Assembly: GCF_037126435.1 (NCBI RefSeq)
Contig: NZ_CP147020.1
Span: forward strand, 3,142,001 to 3,206,000
Origin: Bernardetia sp. ABR2-2B
Lineage (GTDB): Bacteria > Bacteroidota > Bacteroidia > Cytophagales > Bernardetiaceae
Length of the DNA stretch: 64,000 nt
Direction: 5' to 3'
Positions 26,947-35,559 of the stretch are shown in pieces. Position 1 is the first letter of the stretch. Every line of letters starts with the position of its first letter. The notes under the pieces were generated by a model that ran no database searches, was not told the origin of the DNA, and was given only the letters and a program-made list of their open reading frames with translations. Position numbers and translations under genes: made by a program.

Positions 26947-27123
26947 AAAAAAATTAAAAGTCTAGTTGAGCAGAACAAATGAATATAGTATCATACGTTA
27001 ATTTGAAAATGCAATTTACGAACATAACGAGTAATAGTAGCTTTAAAGTTATGAATTTAATCTAATTTAGTTTTTTAAGCTCCTTATTATTGAATCTTAA
27101 CGTGTGATTAATCAGCTTATTAT

Positions 27124-28140
27124 TTAATTTCTATATCTATTTCTTCTTCTATCACTTGCTTTTTTAGGAAAAATAAGGATGAGTTTTTCAGGGTTGATTC
27201 TGACGTTTTCCATAAAAGGAGGAGGTGAAAAAATAGGCACTATCGTCGAATCACTCATATCACTAGTTTTGTAATCTGCCAAAATATATAGACTATCTGG
27301 AATGGGTTGCATTTCATTGGCTCTTCTAACATCATACTCTACAATTGCCAACTGACGAGCCAAATATACTGAAGAATCCTTTGGGAAATTAAGAGCTTTT
27401 ATACGGACAGGAATTGTTTTTTTGAAATATAAATCAACATCAAATTTTACTTGTACACCTTCTGGAAAGAAAATTACTTTTCTAGGTGGGGCGTAATCAA
27501 TATCTACCATTTCATCATAATTCTCATCAAGATTATTTTCATTCAAAACTATCTCAAAACTATCAGGTTCAAGGTTCACAAAAGAAGCTGCTCCACTAAT
27601 TACTAATGAGTCTGGGTCAAGAGAAATAGGAGAAACAACACGATAGCCTTTTTCTAAGGAAATTTTTGAGCTATCTACAAATAGAAAAACCTGCTTTGTT
27701 ATGGTACTATCATAATTAAGATGAATAGAGTCTTCAGCAATAAAATCGACATTGACATCACTAAGTTGTTGTACAATATCAGGCATTAGAGATTTGGCAG
27801 TAAAATATTTTACTTTCGTAGGGTCTTCTATTTCTATTTGAAGAGGAGTGATTCCAAAACCTAATGTTTTTTGAAGCAATCGCCAACCACTTCCACTTAC
27901 TTGTACGGAAATAAACTGTGGAGGCTCTTCTAAGGCAACTACATCCTGACGCTCGTAATCAATTACTAAAGGAAAATTAATAGTAGAATGATAATTATCT
28001 TTGTTGAGAGCTTGAAAACTCCATATAAAACAAGAAATAATAATACATAAAAAAAGACGAGACCAATTCCACGTACGAATAAGTAGAACAGATGTGTAAA
28101 TAGCTTTAAAAATGTCTTTTAGAGTACGACGAATTCCCAA
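27124..28140 (-). CDS. YbbR-like domain protein (CdaR-like)
   Basis: The 338-residue protein has one membrane anchor near the N-terminus (about 28-45, RLFLCIIISCFIWSFQALN), then repeated beta-strand units of the YbbR type outside the membrane: PQFISVQVSGSGWRLLQ at about 75, then VDFIAEDSIHLNYDS, and the DPDSLVISGAASFVN segment typical of a YbbR repeat start (about 190). The C-terminus is basic (KKASDRRRNRYRN). In Firmicutes the family member CdaR regulates the c-di-AMP cyclase; in Bacteroidota the role is less known, so that function is not claimed. It stands alone, divergent from folD across a 364 bp spacer. Confidence 0.83.
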   Translation of the reverse strand: MGIRRTLKDIFKAIYTSVLLIRTWNWSRLFLCIIISCFIWSFQALNKDNYHSTINFPLVIDYERQDVVALEEPPQFISVQVSGSGWRLLQKTLGFGITPLQIEIEDPTKVKYFTAKSLMPDIVQQLSDVNVDFIAEDSIHLNYDSTITKQVFLFVDSSKISLEKGYRVVSPISLDPDSLVISGAASFVNLEPDSFEIVLNENNLDENYDEMVDIDYAPPRKVIFFPEGVQVKFDVDLYFKKTIPVRIKALNFPKDSSVYLARQLAIVEYDVRRANEMQPIPDSLYILADYKTSDMSDSTIVPIFSPPPFMENVRINPEKLILIFPKKASDRRRNRYRN

Positions 28141-28433
28141 GGTTTAATTAATTTAAGAAGATATAGATAAGAAATTCAAATTTCTAAGAGTTGGTCTGGT
28201 TAAAAATATAGGAAAACTAGCAAATCAAAGGCATAAAACAAAATTTGTTTTCTCAAATTACTCTAAGCAAATAGTTTAAAATCATATACTTTTATACTTT
28301 CCAAAACGTGGTTCTGACGACAAAGTTTTGATAAATATTTACTTTTTAACACCACCACACTAAATTTAACTTTCCATCCCCTCAAAAAAAATTAAATCTA
28401 AAGTCATCACTTCTTAATTGATTTTGAATTAAT

Positions 28434-28441
28434 TACCTTTG
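28434..28441 (+). promoter_or_regulatory. Likely -7 box of the folD promoter
   Basis: TACCTTTG exactly fits the Bacteroidota TAnnTTTG consensus, about 64 bp before the folD start codon. A TTG lies only 13 bases upstream, too near for the usual spacing, so the -33 part is weak. The rest of the spacer 28141-28504 shows nothing else recognisable. Confidence 0.5.
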
Positions 28442-28504
28442 TGAGCATCAAAAAGTAAATTTCGTACTCATTTTTATCTAAGAAGGAAATCCCTACCCAA
28501 TTAT

Positions 28505-29377
28505 ATGCAATTAATAGACGGAAAAAACACAGCCGAACTTCTCAAAAAAGAATTAGCCATTGAAGTAGCCGAGCGCAAAGAAAAAGGCTTCAAAACGCCT
28601 CACCTTGCTGCTATTTTGGTAGGTGAAGATGGAGCTAGTCAGACTTATGTAGCTAATAAAGTAAAGTCGTGTGAACAAATTGGTTTTGCTTCTACATTAA
28701 AAAATCTTCCTGCTACCATTACAGAAGAGGAGTTATTAAAGGTTGTAGAAGACTTCAATCAAAATGACGACATTGATGGTTTTATTGTTCAACTTCCTTT
28801 ACCAAATCATATTGATGCTGATAAAATTACCTTAGCTATTTCTCCTAAAAAAGATGTTGATGGTTTTCATCCTTCCAATATTGGTAAAATGGTTTTGGGT
28901 TTGCCATGTTATTTACCTGCAACACCTTTCGGAATTGTAAAACTTTTAGAACAATATAATATAGAAACTTCAGGAAAACATGCTGTTGTGATTGGTAGAA
29001 GTAATATTGTAGGTTCGCCAATGAGCATTCTGTTGGCTCGTAATGAAAAAGTAGGAAACTGTACTGTTACGCTGACACATAGCAGAACCAAAAATTTGAA
29101 GGAAATTGCACTACAAGCAGATATTATCATTGCAGCTATTGGAAAGCCAGAATTTGTAACGGCTGATATGGTCAAAGAAGGAGCAATCGTTATTGATGTG
29201 GGAACAACACGAGTTCCAGATGCAAGTAAAAAGTCTGGCTTTGCACTAAAAGGAGATGTAAAGTTTGATGAGGTAGCCCCTAAATGTTCGTTTATTACGC
29301 CTGTCCCTGGAGGAGTAGGACCAATGACAGTAACAGCACTTTTATTTAATACGCTTCAAGCAGCGAAAACAAAGTAA
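28505..29377 (+). CDS. folD: Bifunctional methylenetetrahydrofolate dehydrogenase/cyclohydrolase
   Basis: FolD interconverts 5,10-methylene-, methenyl- and 10-formyl-tetrahydrofolate, feeding purine and formyl-methionine synthesis. The 290-residue length is normal. Motifs: [20 protein letters not shown] with the catalytic lysine of the YVxxK signature, [19 protein letters not shown], the NADP-binding [12 protein letters not shown] and the C-terminal [11 protein letters not shown]. All catalytic residues are there. It is followed after 129 bp, including a short tandem repeat, by the DUF3098 gene. Confidence 0.97.
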   Translation: MQLIDGKNTAELLKKELAIEVAERKEKGFKTPHLAAILVGEDGASQTYVANKVKSCEQIGFASTLKNLPATITEEELLKVVEDFNQNDDIDGFIVQLPLPNHIDADKITLAISPKKDVDGFHPSNIGKMVLGLPCYLPATPFGIVKLLEQYNIETSGKHAVVIGRSNIVGSPMSILLARNEKVGNCTVTLTHSRTKNLKEIALQADIIIAAIGKPEFVTADMVKEGAIVIDVGTTRVPDASKKSGFALKGDVKFDEVAPKCSFITPVPGGVGPMTVTALLFNTLQAAKTK

Positions 29378-29420
29378 GAATTTAGAAATTAGACTTCAGA
29401 ATTGAATGAAATTTCTTGTA

Positions 29421-29496
29421 TTTGCATTAATTCTAATTTCTAAAATCTCAATTCTAAATTTGCATTAATTCTAATTTCTAAAATTTCAATTCTAAA
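29421..29496. repeat. Two-copy 38-bp tandem repeat
   Basis: Positions 29421-29458 and 29459-29496 are identical apart from one C/T change; each starts TTTGCATTAATTCTAATTTC. A partial third unit may precede them (29383-29420, GAATTTAGAAATTAGACTTC). It ends 10 bp before the next start codon. Confidence 0.85.
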
Positions 29497-29506
29497 TTTA
29501 TATATA

Positions 29507-29776
29507 ATGGAATACCAAAAACCTGACCCTAACAAAAAGCCTGTTCAAAAGACAGAGAAGGTAGAAATCGTACAAAATCCTGCCTTTGCCTTCGAAAAAA
29601 TCAATTATATAATGATGATTGTTGGTGTACTCATCATTACACTTGGTTTTACAATCATGGCAATGGAAGATGCTCAACATGGTTTTGGCTTCTTGGGGCT
29701 TACATTAGGACCTATTGTTACTTTTGCTGGTTTTATGTTTGAAATCTTTGCTATTCTTTATAAAAAGAAAAAGTAA
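29507..29776 (+). CDS. DUF3098 membrane protein
   Basis: The 89-residue protein has a polar N-terminus with a FAFEKINYI motif, followed by two membrane helices (about 32-50 and 63-82) and a short lysine tail. That is the layout of the DUF3098 family, found in Bacteroidota, often near ftsX and undecaprenyl pyrophosphate phosphatase genes, which are not present here. The function is unknown. Confidence 0.85.
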   Translation: MEYQKPDPNKKPVQKTEKVEIVQNPAFAFEKINYIMMIVGVLIITLGFTIMAMEDAQHGFGFLGLTLGPIVTFAGFMFEIFAILYKKKK

Positions 29777-29788
29777 ATATATCTTATT

Positions 29789-29870
29789 GTTTGTTGGTGT
29801 CGCTGTGTTAAAACACCAACAAGGATTTTTAATCCTCAACGACGGTTTTATCCTCGTTGACGGTTGAAGA
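29789..29870. repeat. Hairpin units shared with family A and the CAACGA unit
   Basis: TTGTTGGTGT/ACACCAACAA (29791-29822) is the same hairpin as in the family A elements, in the orientation of the copy at 13747. It is followed by CCTCAACGACGG (29834) and CCTCGTTGACGG (29852), whose TCAACGA/TCGTTGA cores are inverted. The terminal GAAGTTGTTTAAGAAT ends are absent, so this is a partial or separate unit. Confidence 0.6.
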
Positions 29871-29906
29871 ATAGAGGATAAAATTTCAATAAAAACAGGT
29901 TGTTAT

Positions 29907-30992
29907 ATGAGGTTTTATGATATTTCAATTCAAGTTTTAGCTTTACTTTTCTGTTTTTCTTGTCAAAATTTGGATACAGAAACCTCTGATAATACAGAAA
30001 CAAAACCTATAAAATTACTTTTTGGTGGAGATATTTTGCTAGACAGAGGAGTGCGAATAGAAATAGAAAAAAAGGGAGTTGTTTCGCTCTTCGATAGTTT
30101 AAAGCCTATTTTTGATGAGTATAAATCTGAAAATGATTTTATTTTGGCTAATTTAGAGTGTCCACTTACTGATGAAAGTTCGCCTATTCCGAAGCGATTT
30201 AGTTTTCGTGTACCAAGTTCTTTTGCAGATTCTCTCAAAAAAGTAGGTCTTACACACTTATTTTTAGCTAATAATCACACTAACGACCACCACCGAAAAG
30301 GACTTTCAAACACATTTAATTCTCTCAAAAAAGCTGGAATTATAGGAATTGGATATGGAGAAACACATTCAGAAAGTTGTGAGCCTGTTTTTATAAACAA
30401 AGAAAACAATAGAATCGCTATTTTTTCAGTAGTTAGAGTTCCCTTAGAAAATTGGTTTCGAATGGAAGATAAGCCTTCTGTTTGTCAATCATCAACAAAA
30501 GAATTAGTTCAAAAAGTAAAAGAGTTAAAAGAAAAAGAACCTCAAACCATTATTATTATTTCACTGCATTGGGGAACAGAATATAAGTTTCTACCTAAAG
30601 CAGAACAACGAAAAGAAGCACATTTACTTACTTTAGCAGGTGCAGATGCCATTATCGGGCATCATCCACACGTAACACAAAGCATAGAATTTGTAAATGA
30701 AAAACCAGTTTTTTATAGTTTAGGAAATTTTGTTTTTGACCAAAAAGGAGAATTTAGAGATAAATGTATTTTAGCAGAATTTGAAATTCAAAGTGAAAAA
30801 ATAAGTCGTATTGTAATTTATCCCTTACAAATCAGAAATTCTGTTCCTCAATTTTTTTCAGATTCAGAAAAAGATTCGTTAGAAAAATCTATCTTTGAAA
30901 ATCAATTACAAAATCTCTCCAAAAGTGTTCACTTTGAATACACAAACAAAGATTCTTCATATCTTCGCAGTCTTTTGATTAAAAAAAAATAG
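29907..30992 (+). CDS. CapA-family lipoprotein (metallophosphatase fold)
   Basis: The 361-residue protein begins with a lipoprotein signal (LLFCFSC, Cys about 21). It has the CapA/PgsA domain: FGGDILLDRGV, LANLECPLTDE, LANNHTNDHHRKG, ISLHWGTEYKF, IIGHHPHVTQSIE and YSLGNFVFDQ. These Asp, Asn and His residues form the di-metal site of the calcineurin-like fold. CapA of Bacillus takes part in making poly-gamma-glutamate, but no capB or capC genes are near, and most bacterial homologues have unknown substrates. The TPR gene follows and may be cotranscribed (58 bp). Confidence 0.85.
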   Translation: MRFYDISIQVLALLFCFSCQNLDTETSDNTETKPIKLLFGGDILLDRGVRIEIEKKGVVSLFDSLKPIFDEYKSENDFILANLECPLTDESSPIPKRFSFRVPSSFADSLKKVGLTHLFLANNHTNDHHRKGLSNTFNSLKKAGIIGIGYGETHSESCEPVFINKENNRIAIFSVVRVPLENWFRMEDKPSVCQSSTKELVQKVKELKEKEPQTIIIISLHWGTEYKFLPKAEQRKEAHLLTLAGADAIIGHHPHVTQSIEFVNEKPVFYSLGNFVFDQKGEFRDKCILAEFEIQSEKISRIVIYPLQIRNSVPQFFSDSEKDSLEKSIFENQLQNLSKSVHFEYTNKDSSYLRSLLIKKK

Positions 30993-31050
30993 ATTTTTGG
31001 TATCTTACACACTACCATTTACTTTATCTCACTTCATAAATAGTATCATA

Positions 31051-31818
31051 ATGAGAATTTTATTCGCTTTACTATTGGTTTTCTCTTTTCAAAATTGTTT
31101 TGCTCAACTCAAATCCTCTGAACAAGCTAAACAAATACAAAGGCAAGTAGATAGTTTGGTAAAAATCAAAGAATATGATAAAATAATAACCCTCTATGAA
31201 AGTCTCTTAACAAAAGTAGATATTATAGATGCAGGTATCTATTATGAAATTGCTCTCATTTATCATACTAAAAATGATTTTGATAAAACGCTAACTAATT
31301 TAGATAAATCATTAAGCTTGGCAAAGAACACCATACGTAAAAAATTATTATCTGATATTCACTTTCTTTATGCTCGTACATATTCAAAGCAAGGGAATAA
31401 TAAAAAAGCTGTAAAAGAGCTGAAAAAAAGTCTAAAGTATAATGATAAGTTCCTTGAAGCTCAAGCTACACTTACTTATGAATATTTAAAGGTAGGGAAA
31501 TATAAAAAAGCAATTAAAGAAGCTGAAAAAACGATTCAACTAGATACTAAAGAACCTTATGCCTACAATAATGCAGGACTAGCTTTGATTAAACTGAAAA
31601 AATATGAAGAAGGCAAAAAAATGATTCTAACTTCTTTGGAGTTAGACGGAACTAATCCCTATGCTTACAAACATTTGGCTTATTATTATTTAGCTATGAA
31701 TGACATAGAAAAAGCCTGTGAAGCATTACAAGAAGCTGAAAAATTGGGTTACAAAGAATTTGGAAATGAAGCTGATCAAAATGAAGTAGAAGAACTTATC
31801 AAAAAACATTGTAAATAG
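31051..31818 (+). CDS. Exported TPR protein
   Basis: I start at 31051 (MRILFALLLVFSFQNCFAQ), where a Sec signal begins directly; the ATG at 30997 would bury it. The remaining 235 residues hold about five to six tetratricopeptide repeats, for example AIKEAEKTIQLDTKEPYAYN followed by NAGLALIKLKKYEEGKKMI and YKHLAYYYLAMNDIEKACEA. It likely scaffolds protein contacts in the periplasm or at the outer membrane. Partners are unknown; the flanking genes encode a CapA-like lipoprotein and a large barrel. Confidence 0.8.
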   Translation: MRILFALLLVFSFQNCFAQLKSSEQAKQIQRQVDSLVKIKEYDKIITLYESLLTKVDIIDAGIYYEIALIYHTKNDFDKTLTNLDKSLSLAKNTIRKKLLSDIHFLYARTYSKQGNNKKAVKELKKSLKYNDKFLEAQATLTYEYLKVGKYKKAIKEAEKTIQLDTKEPYAYNNAGLALIKLKKYEEGKKMILTSLELDGTNPYAYKHLAYYYLAMNDIEKACEALQEAEKLGYKEFGNEADQNEVEELIKKHCK

Positions 31819-31846
31819 AATTTTTATAAAAAAAATAATTAATCTA

Positions 31847-33607
31847 ATGAAGATTTACGTTCCCTCCTCTCTTATTATACTATTGAGTTTTTTATTTACT
31901 TCTCAATCTACTTTTGCCCAAACAAACACCTCTAGTTTTGTTCCCTACCAAAGTAATTACTATCATCTCTTGAAACGTTATGAGATAAAACGAGGTAAAT
32001 TCTTCAAACCTTTTCATAGCTCTACACTTCCACTTTCTCGCTCTAATATTGCACTCTTTGCCGATTCTTTGTTAGTGGATAGTACAAAGAATTATTCTCA
32101 ATCTGATAAATTCAATATCAATTATTTATTGACTGACAATTATGAATTTACTAAAAAAGATAGTGTAAAACAGAAAGGAATCCTAAAGTATTTTTATAAA
32201 CGAAAACCTGATTTTCTTTCTTTTCTGAATGATAATTACGATATGAAACTAGAAAAAGGAGCATTAGATTTTGTTATTCGTGCCAATCCAATTTTGCATC
32301 TAGGAGTAGGGCAGGATAATACCAGAGATGAAATGCTTACTTTGAATACTAGAGGTGCAGAAATTCATGGGGTGGCAGCTCGTCGTATTGGCTTCTATGC
32401 TTCCGTAACCGAAACACAGGCTATTTTTCCTCGTTATGTTCAGAATGTAATTGATTCACTTAGTCCTGACCGTTCTTTAGAAAATTTTGTAGTTCCAAAT
32501 GAAGCTTTTGCAAAGCCGTTTGGAGAGAATGGTGTAGATTTTTTGAGGGCAACAGGTTATATTACCTTTAATGTTGCAAAAGTAGTAGATGTTCAGTTCG
32601 GACAAGGTAAAAATTTTATTGGAAACGGTTATCGTTCACTTGTCTTATCAGATTTTGCAGCTCCTCACTTGTTCTTGAAGCTTCAAACTAAGTTTTGGAA
32701 AATCAATTATACTAACCTTTACACGCAAATGGTGGCTGACGTACAACGTGCAAATTCATTATATCCCAAAAAGTATGTTATCTATCATCATTTGAGTATT
32801 GATTTTTCTGAAAAATTTAATCTAGGAGTTTTTGAAAGTGTGGCGTATGGACGAAAAGACCAAGGGCAAAATGATACTTTTGATTTATCTTATCTCAATC
32901 CTTTTATTTTTTATCGTGCCGTTGAGCAAGGAATTGGAAGTATTGATAATGCACTTTTGGGTGCTGATTTCAAATGGCTTGCCTTAGATGACTTTCAACT
33001 TTACGGACAGTTTGTGCTTGACGAGCTAAAGGTAGGAGAGCTGATAGATAATAATGGTTGGTGGGGAAATAAATATGGTATTCAGTTGGGTTTGAATTAT
33101 ATTGATGTAGCAAATATCAAAAACTTGGACTTGCAATTAGAGACAAATATTGTCCGTCCTTATACTTATACACACTCTTCTGATGAGCAGCTTTCTAATT
33201 TTGTGCATTACAGACAACCACTTGCACACCCTTTGGGAGCTAATTTTATAGAATTTTTGGGAGTTTTGCGTTATCAACCTATTCCAAGACTGAATATTAC
33301 AGGGAAATTTATTTATGCAGATATAGGAGAAGATTCAAATGGCAGCAACTGGGGAAGCAACCTTCTTATTTCGAATGTAGATGTAGATGATACCAACGAA
33401 TATGGAAATGAAATTGGACAAGGCGTAGAGACAAGTATTCTTTTTGGGCGTTTGACAGCAACCTATCAGCTTTATCATAATCTCTTTTTAGATGCTGATG
33501 TAATACAGAGAAATAAAACTTCGGCAATTGTAGCTAGAGATTTGAGTTCGACAGTTTTTTCAGTAGGATTACGCCTAAATATTGGACAGCGTTTGTATGA
33601 ATTTTGA
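31847..33607 (+). CDS. Large outer-membrane beta-barrel protein (Wzi-like pattern)
   Basis: The 586-residue protein has a signal peptide ending TFAQ and then a chain of alternating amphipathic strands. Segments such as VVDVQFGQGKNFIGNGYRSL, VLSDFAAPHLFLKLQTKFWK and INYTNLYTQMV recall the core of Wzi capsule-assembly barrels and of related Bacteroidota proteins, in which a GNGYRSL-type motif precedes LLLSD. The C-terminal strand ends FSVGLRLNIGQRLYEF, with the terminal phenylalanine typical of a barrel recognised by BamA. Function in surface polysaccharide attachment is possible but inferred. It follows the TPR gene after 28 bp, so the two probably share a transcript. Confidence 0.72.
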   Translation: MKIYVPSSLIILLSFLFTSQSTFAQTNTSSFVPYQSNYYHLLKRYEIKRGKFFKPFHSSTLPLSRSNIALFADSLLVDSTKNYSQSDKFNINYLLTDNYEFTKKDSVKQKGILKYFYKRKPDFLSFLNDNYDMKLEKGALDFVIRANPILHLGVGQDNTRDEMLTLNTRGAEIHGVAARRIGFYASVTETQAIFPRYVQNVIDSLSPDRSLENFVVPNEAFAKPFGENGVDFLRATGYITFNVAKVVDVQFGQGKNFIGNGYRSLVLSDFAAPHLFLKLQTKFWKINYTNLYTQMVADVQRANSLYPKKYVIYHHLSIDFSEKFNLGVFESVAYGRKDQGQNDTFDLSYLNPFIFYRAVEQGIGSIDNALLGADFKWLALDDFQLYGQFVLDELKVGELIDNNGWWGNKYGIQLGLNYIDVANIKNLDLQLETNIVRPYTYTHSSDEQLSNFVHYRQPLAHPLGANFIEFLGVLRYQPIPRLNITGKFIYADIGEDSNGSNWGSNLLISNVDVDDTNEYGNEIGQGVETSILFGRLTATYQLYHNLFLDADVIQRNKTSAIVARDLSSTVFSVGLRLNIGQRLYEF

Positions 33608-33743
33608 TTTTGATTATAGAAGTTGTTTTAAGAATAGATTTTTGACTTATCAAAGAGAAATTTTCTCCTCGTCGACGGCTGTATTTTGAACCTCAACGAC
33701 GGTTGTTTTTTCTTTAGGTGTTCCGTAGGAACTACATATTGTT

Positions 33744-33927
33744 AACGTGAACTCGGTATTATATCTGCTGATTGTCAAATAGTTACCCTGTTCTTTTTAA
33801 TCTTCGGTGCTGCCCTTTTGGGCTGACCTTGATTAAAAGTAAGTCAGTCTCGTTAGAGCAGACCGAAAGTAGCTTTCTTAGTAGATAGAGAGATATTTCA
33901 GACTGTTTCTAATACCGAGTTCACGTT
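33744..33927. repeat. 184-bp MITE-like element with 18-bp perfect ends
   Basis: AACGTGAACTCGGTATTA (33744-33761) and its exact inverse (33910-33927) bound a 184 bp sequence. Its interior contains GTCAGTCTCGTTAGAGCAG followed by ACCG (about 33844), which closely matches, inverted, the interior of the elements at 39218 and 51245. Confidence 0.8.
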
Positions 33928-33958
33928 ATTCTTAAGAAATAGAAATTAAATAAATTCT

Positions 33959-34286
33959 GATGTTACGCAATAATGAAGTTTTTGCATAAAGAGACGAAAC
34001 CCACGATTTTAATCGTGGGAAAACAGCATGTTTTATCTTTCCTAACTACACAATATTGATTGGTAACTTATCAAATGATGTTACGCAAAACGTCTGAATA
34101 CGATGCTATTGTACTGGCTTTATTCACTCCATAGGAGTTTCATATTGGTAGAAAATAGAGTTTTGTTTTTCATTATACTCCGTAGGAGTTACATAGTAGT
34201 AGCATCTTGTTTGATTTGTACATAAAATGCTATGAAGTTCCTACGGAACAGAATTTACCAGCTTAATAGCATTATTGCGTAACATC
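33959..34286. repeat. Element bounded by GATGTTACGCAATAATG
   Basis: GATGTTACGCAATAATG (33959-33975) and its inverse (34270-34286) are perfect 17-bp ends. A third, direct copy, GATGTTACGCAAAA, starts at 34077, which suggests either a nested insertion or a composite of two ends. The hairpin CCCACGATT/AATCGTGGG lies near 34002-34020. Confidence 0.7.
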
Positions 34287-34357
34287 ACTAAGTTGATACT
34301 TTCAATTTGATAATTAGTTATTTCCGTAATCTGTAATTGTTCCTAAGCAACTTCTAT

Positions 34358-35224
34358 TTATTTATCAACCACTTTTTTATAAAACGGAACAAAAAAGCCG
34401 ATTTGAATAATAAAATCTCTCGTTTGTATGGTTCGTTCTGGGTTTGATAAGTATCTATTAAGTCTGTAATCGAAAGTATTGATATTATTCAGTCCATATC
34501 TATAACGTAGAGATGTTTGGATACTTACATTCTTAAAATTAAAGGAAGGAACAATACCTACCAGTAATCCATAATTAAGCTCCTCAAACTGATTATCCGA
34601 ATCTACATCATAAAAAGAACCCAGTTGTATATTAGGAGCAATTACTTTTCCGAACGAACTATGAAGGTAAGCAACCGAACCTCCAGCTTCTAAAGAAACA
34701 GAAAACCAATCCTTAATAGGATAAGAATAAACTCCTAATAAATTAAAATCATAACTAGAGATAGAATAATCTACTGTGCCTTCTGTAAGTGCAACTTGAT
34801 AAAGTGTGTTATTACTTCTATAATTTCCAATATTGATTTCTGGTTGGATACTGAAATGCGAACTAATTCTATGATTAGTGAAAAAAGTAATGGCAGAACC
34901 AACACCTGTTTCGTTTTGATCGTTTTCTTGAGCATTTGCTATACTAAACTTTCCGATACTGATTCCTCCACGCAATCCAAAGCTAAAACTTCTGCGTTTT
35001 CCTTGAGGTAATGAGGCAGAATCTAAATAAAAAGAAGCTTTTGAGGTATCTGTTTTTGAAGAGTCACTCATAATAGTGCCTTGAGATTGAGCAAAAACAG
35101 ATGAACTGAAAAATAAATTACCTAAAAGGCTAAATAATAATAAAAAATATAAATTAAAATTATTTTCATATAACTTATTGATAAACAATGTATTAGTCTT
35201 GTTTTTTGAGGTTTTGTACGACAT
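34358..35224 (-). CDS. PorT-like outer-membrane beta-barrel protein
   Basis: I start at 35224 (MSYKTSKNKTN), 288 residues; a hydrophobic signal (about 22-45, ending SSVFAQ) follows a long basic start, so the true start could be later. The mature part has the glycine-rich first strand FGLRGGISIGKFSIANA, then alternating strands (ISSHFSIQPEINIGNYRS, LRYRYGLNNINTFDYR) and ends DFIIQIGFFVPFYKK. That is the layout of the small outer-membrane barrel family that includes PorT. The function is unknown. Its stop codon sits 2 bp from the end of the composite repeat. Confidence 0.75.
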   Translation of the reverse strand: MSYKTSKNKTNTLFINKLYENNFNLYFLLLFSLLGNLFFSSSVFAQSQGTIMSDSSKTDTSKASFYLDSASLPQGKRRSFSFGLRGGISIGKFSIANAQENDQNETGVGSAITFFTNHRISSHFSIQPEINIGNYRSNNTLYQVALTEGTVDYSISSYDFNLLGVYSYPIKDWFSVSLEAGGSVAYLHSSFGKVIAPNIQLGSFYDVDSDNQFEELNYGLLVGIVPSFNFKNVSIQTSLRYRYGLNNINTFDYRLNRYLSNPERTIQTRDFIIQIGFFVPFYKKVVDK

Positions 35225-35460
35225 AAAATTTACTATTTCTGAAAAAATTAAAAGAATTTTGAATTTTTTTTTAACCAAATGCAACCTTTTTTAGTAGTTG
35301 TTGGGTCTTATAAGCATAACAGAAAGTTCGCTTGTCTGCAAAGCTACTATATTAGTAAGTATTAGTGAATAAAGATTTCAAAACTTCTCAAAGAATAATT
35401 ATTAAAACTGAAAATACTCAAAGTATTTGAAAAAAGTTAGAATAATTTTTGAAAAACGTT

Positions 35461-35491
35461 TTGTAAGTCTCAAAACTAATAATTACCTTTG
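35461..35491 (+). promoter_or_regulatory. Consensus Bacteroidota promoter of the surface lipoprotein gene
   Basis: TTG at 35461-35463 and TACCTTTG at 35484-35491 are separated by exactly 20 bases, a full match to the TTG-N(17-23)-TAnnTTTG consensus. The likely start point is near 35498, giving a leader of about 60 bases before ATG 35560. Confidence 0.75.
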
Positions 35492-35559
35492 CATTCACAA
35501 GTGTAAACTACTAAGTGCGCAAAAAATTGATATTCAATTACACTAAACTCTATTGTTCC

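Larger units (their letters stand above)
33618..34355. repeat. Nested composite of inverted-repeat elements
   Basis: The outer ends AGAAGTTGTTTTAAGAA (33618) and TTCCTAAGCAACTTCT (to 34355) look like diverged family A ends. Inside lie a CCTC-CAACGACGG unit (33666-33710), four copies of a TCCnTAGGAnnT-type motif (33722, 34129, 34182, 34243 inverted), and the two separate elements listed next. The whole spacer between 33608 and 34357 is filled by these units and holds no gene. Confidence 0.65.

Noticed and set aside
29907-33607. Capsule or poly-gamma-glutamate operon (CapA, TPR, Wzi-like)
   Set aside because: There is no CapB/CapC ligase, no polymerase, no export genes and the Wzi similarity is only in pattern; the genes may be cotranscribed but the pathway is not supported.
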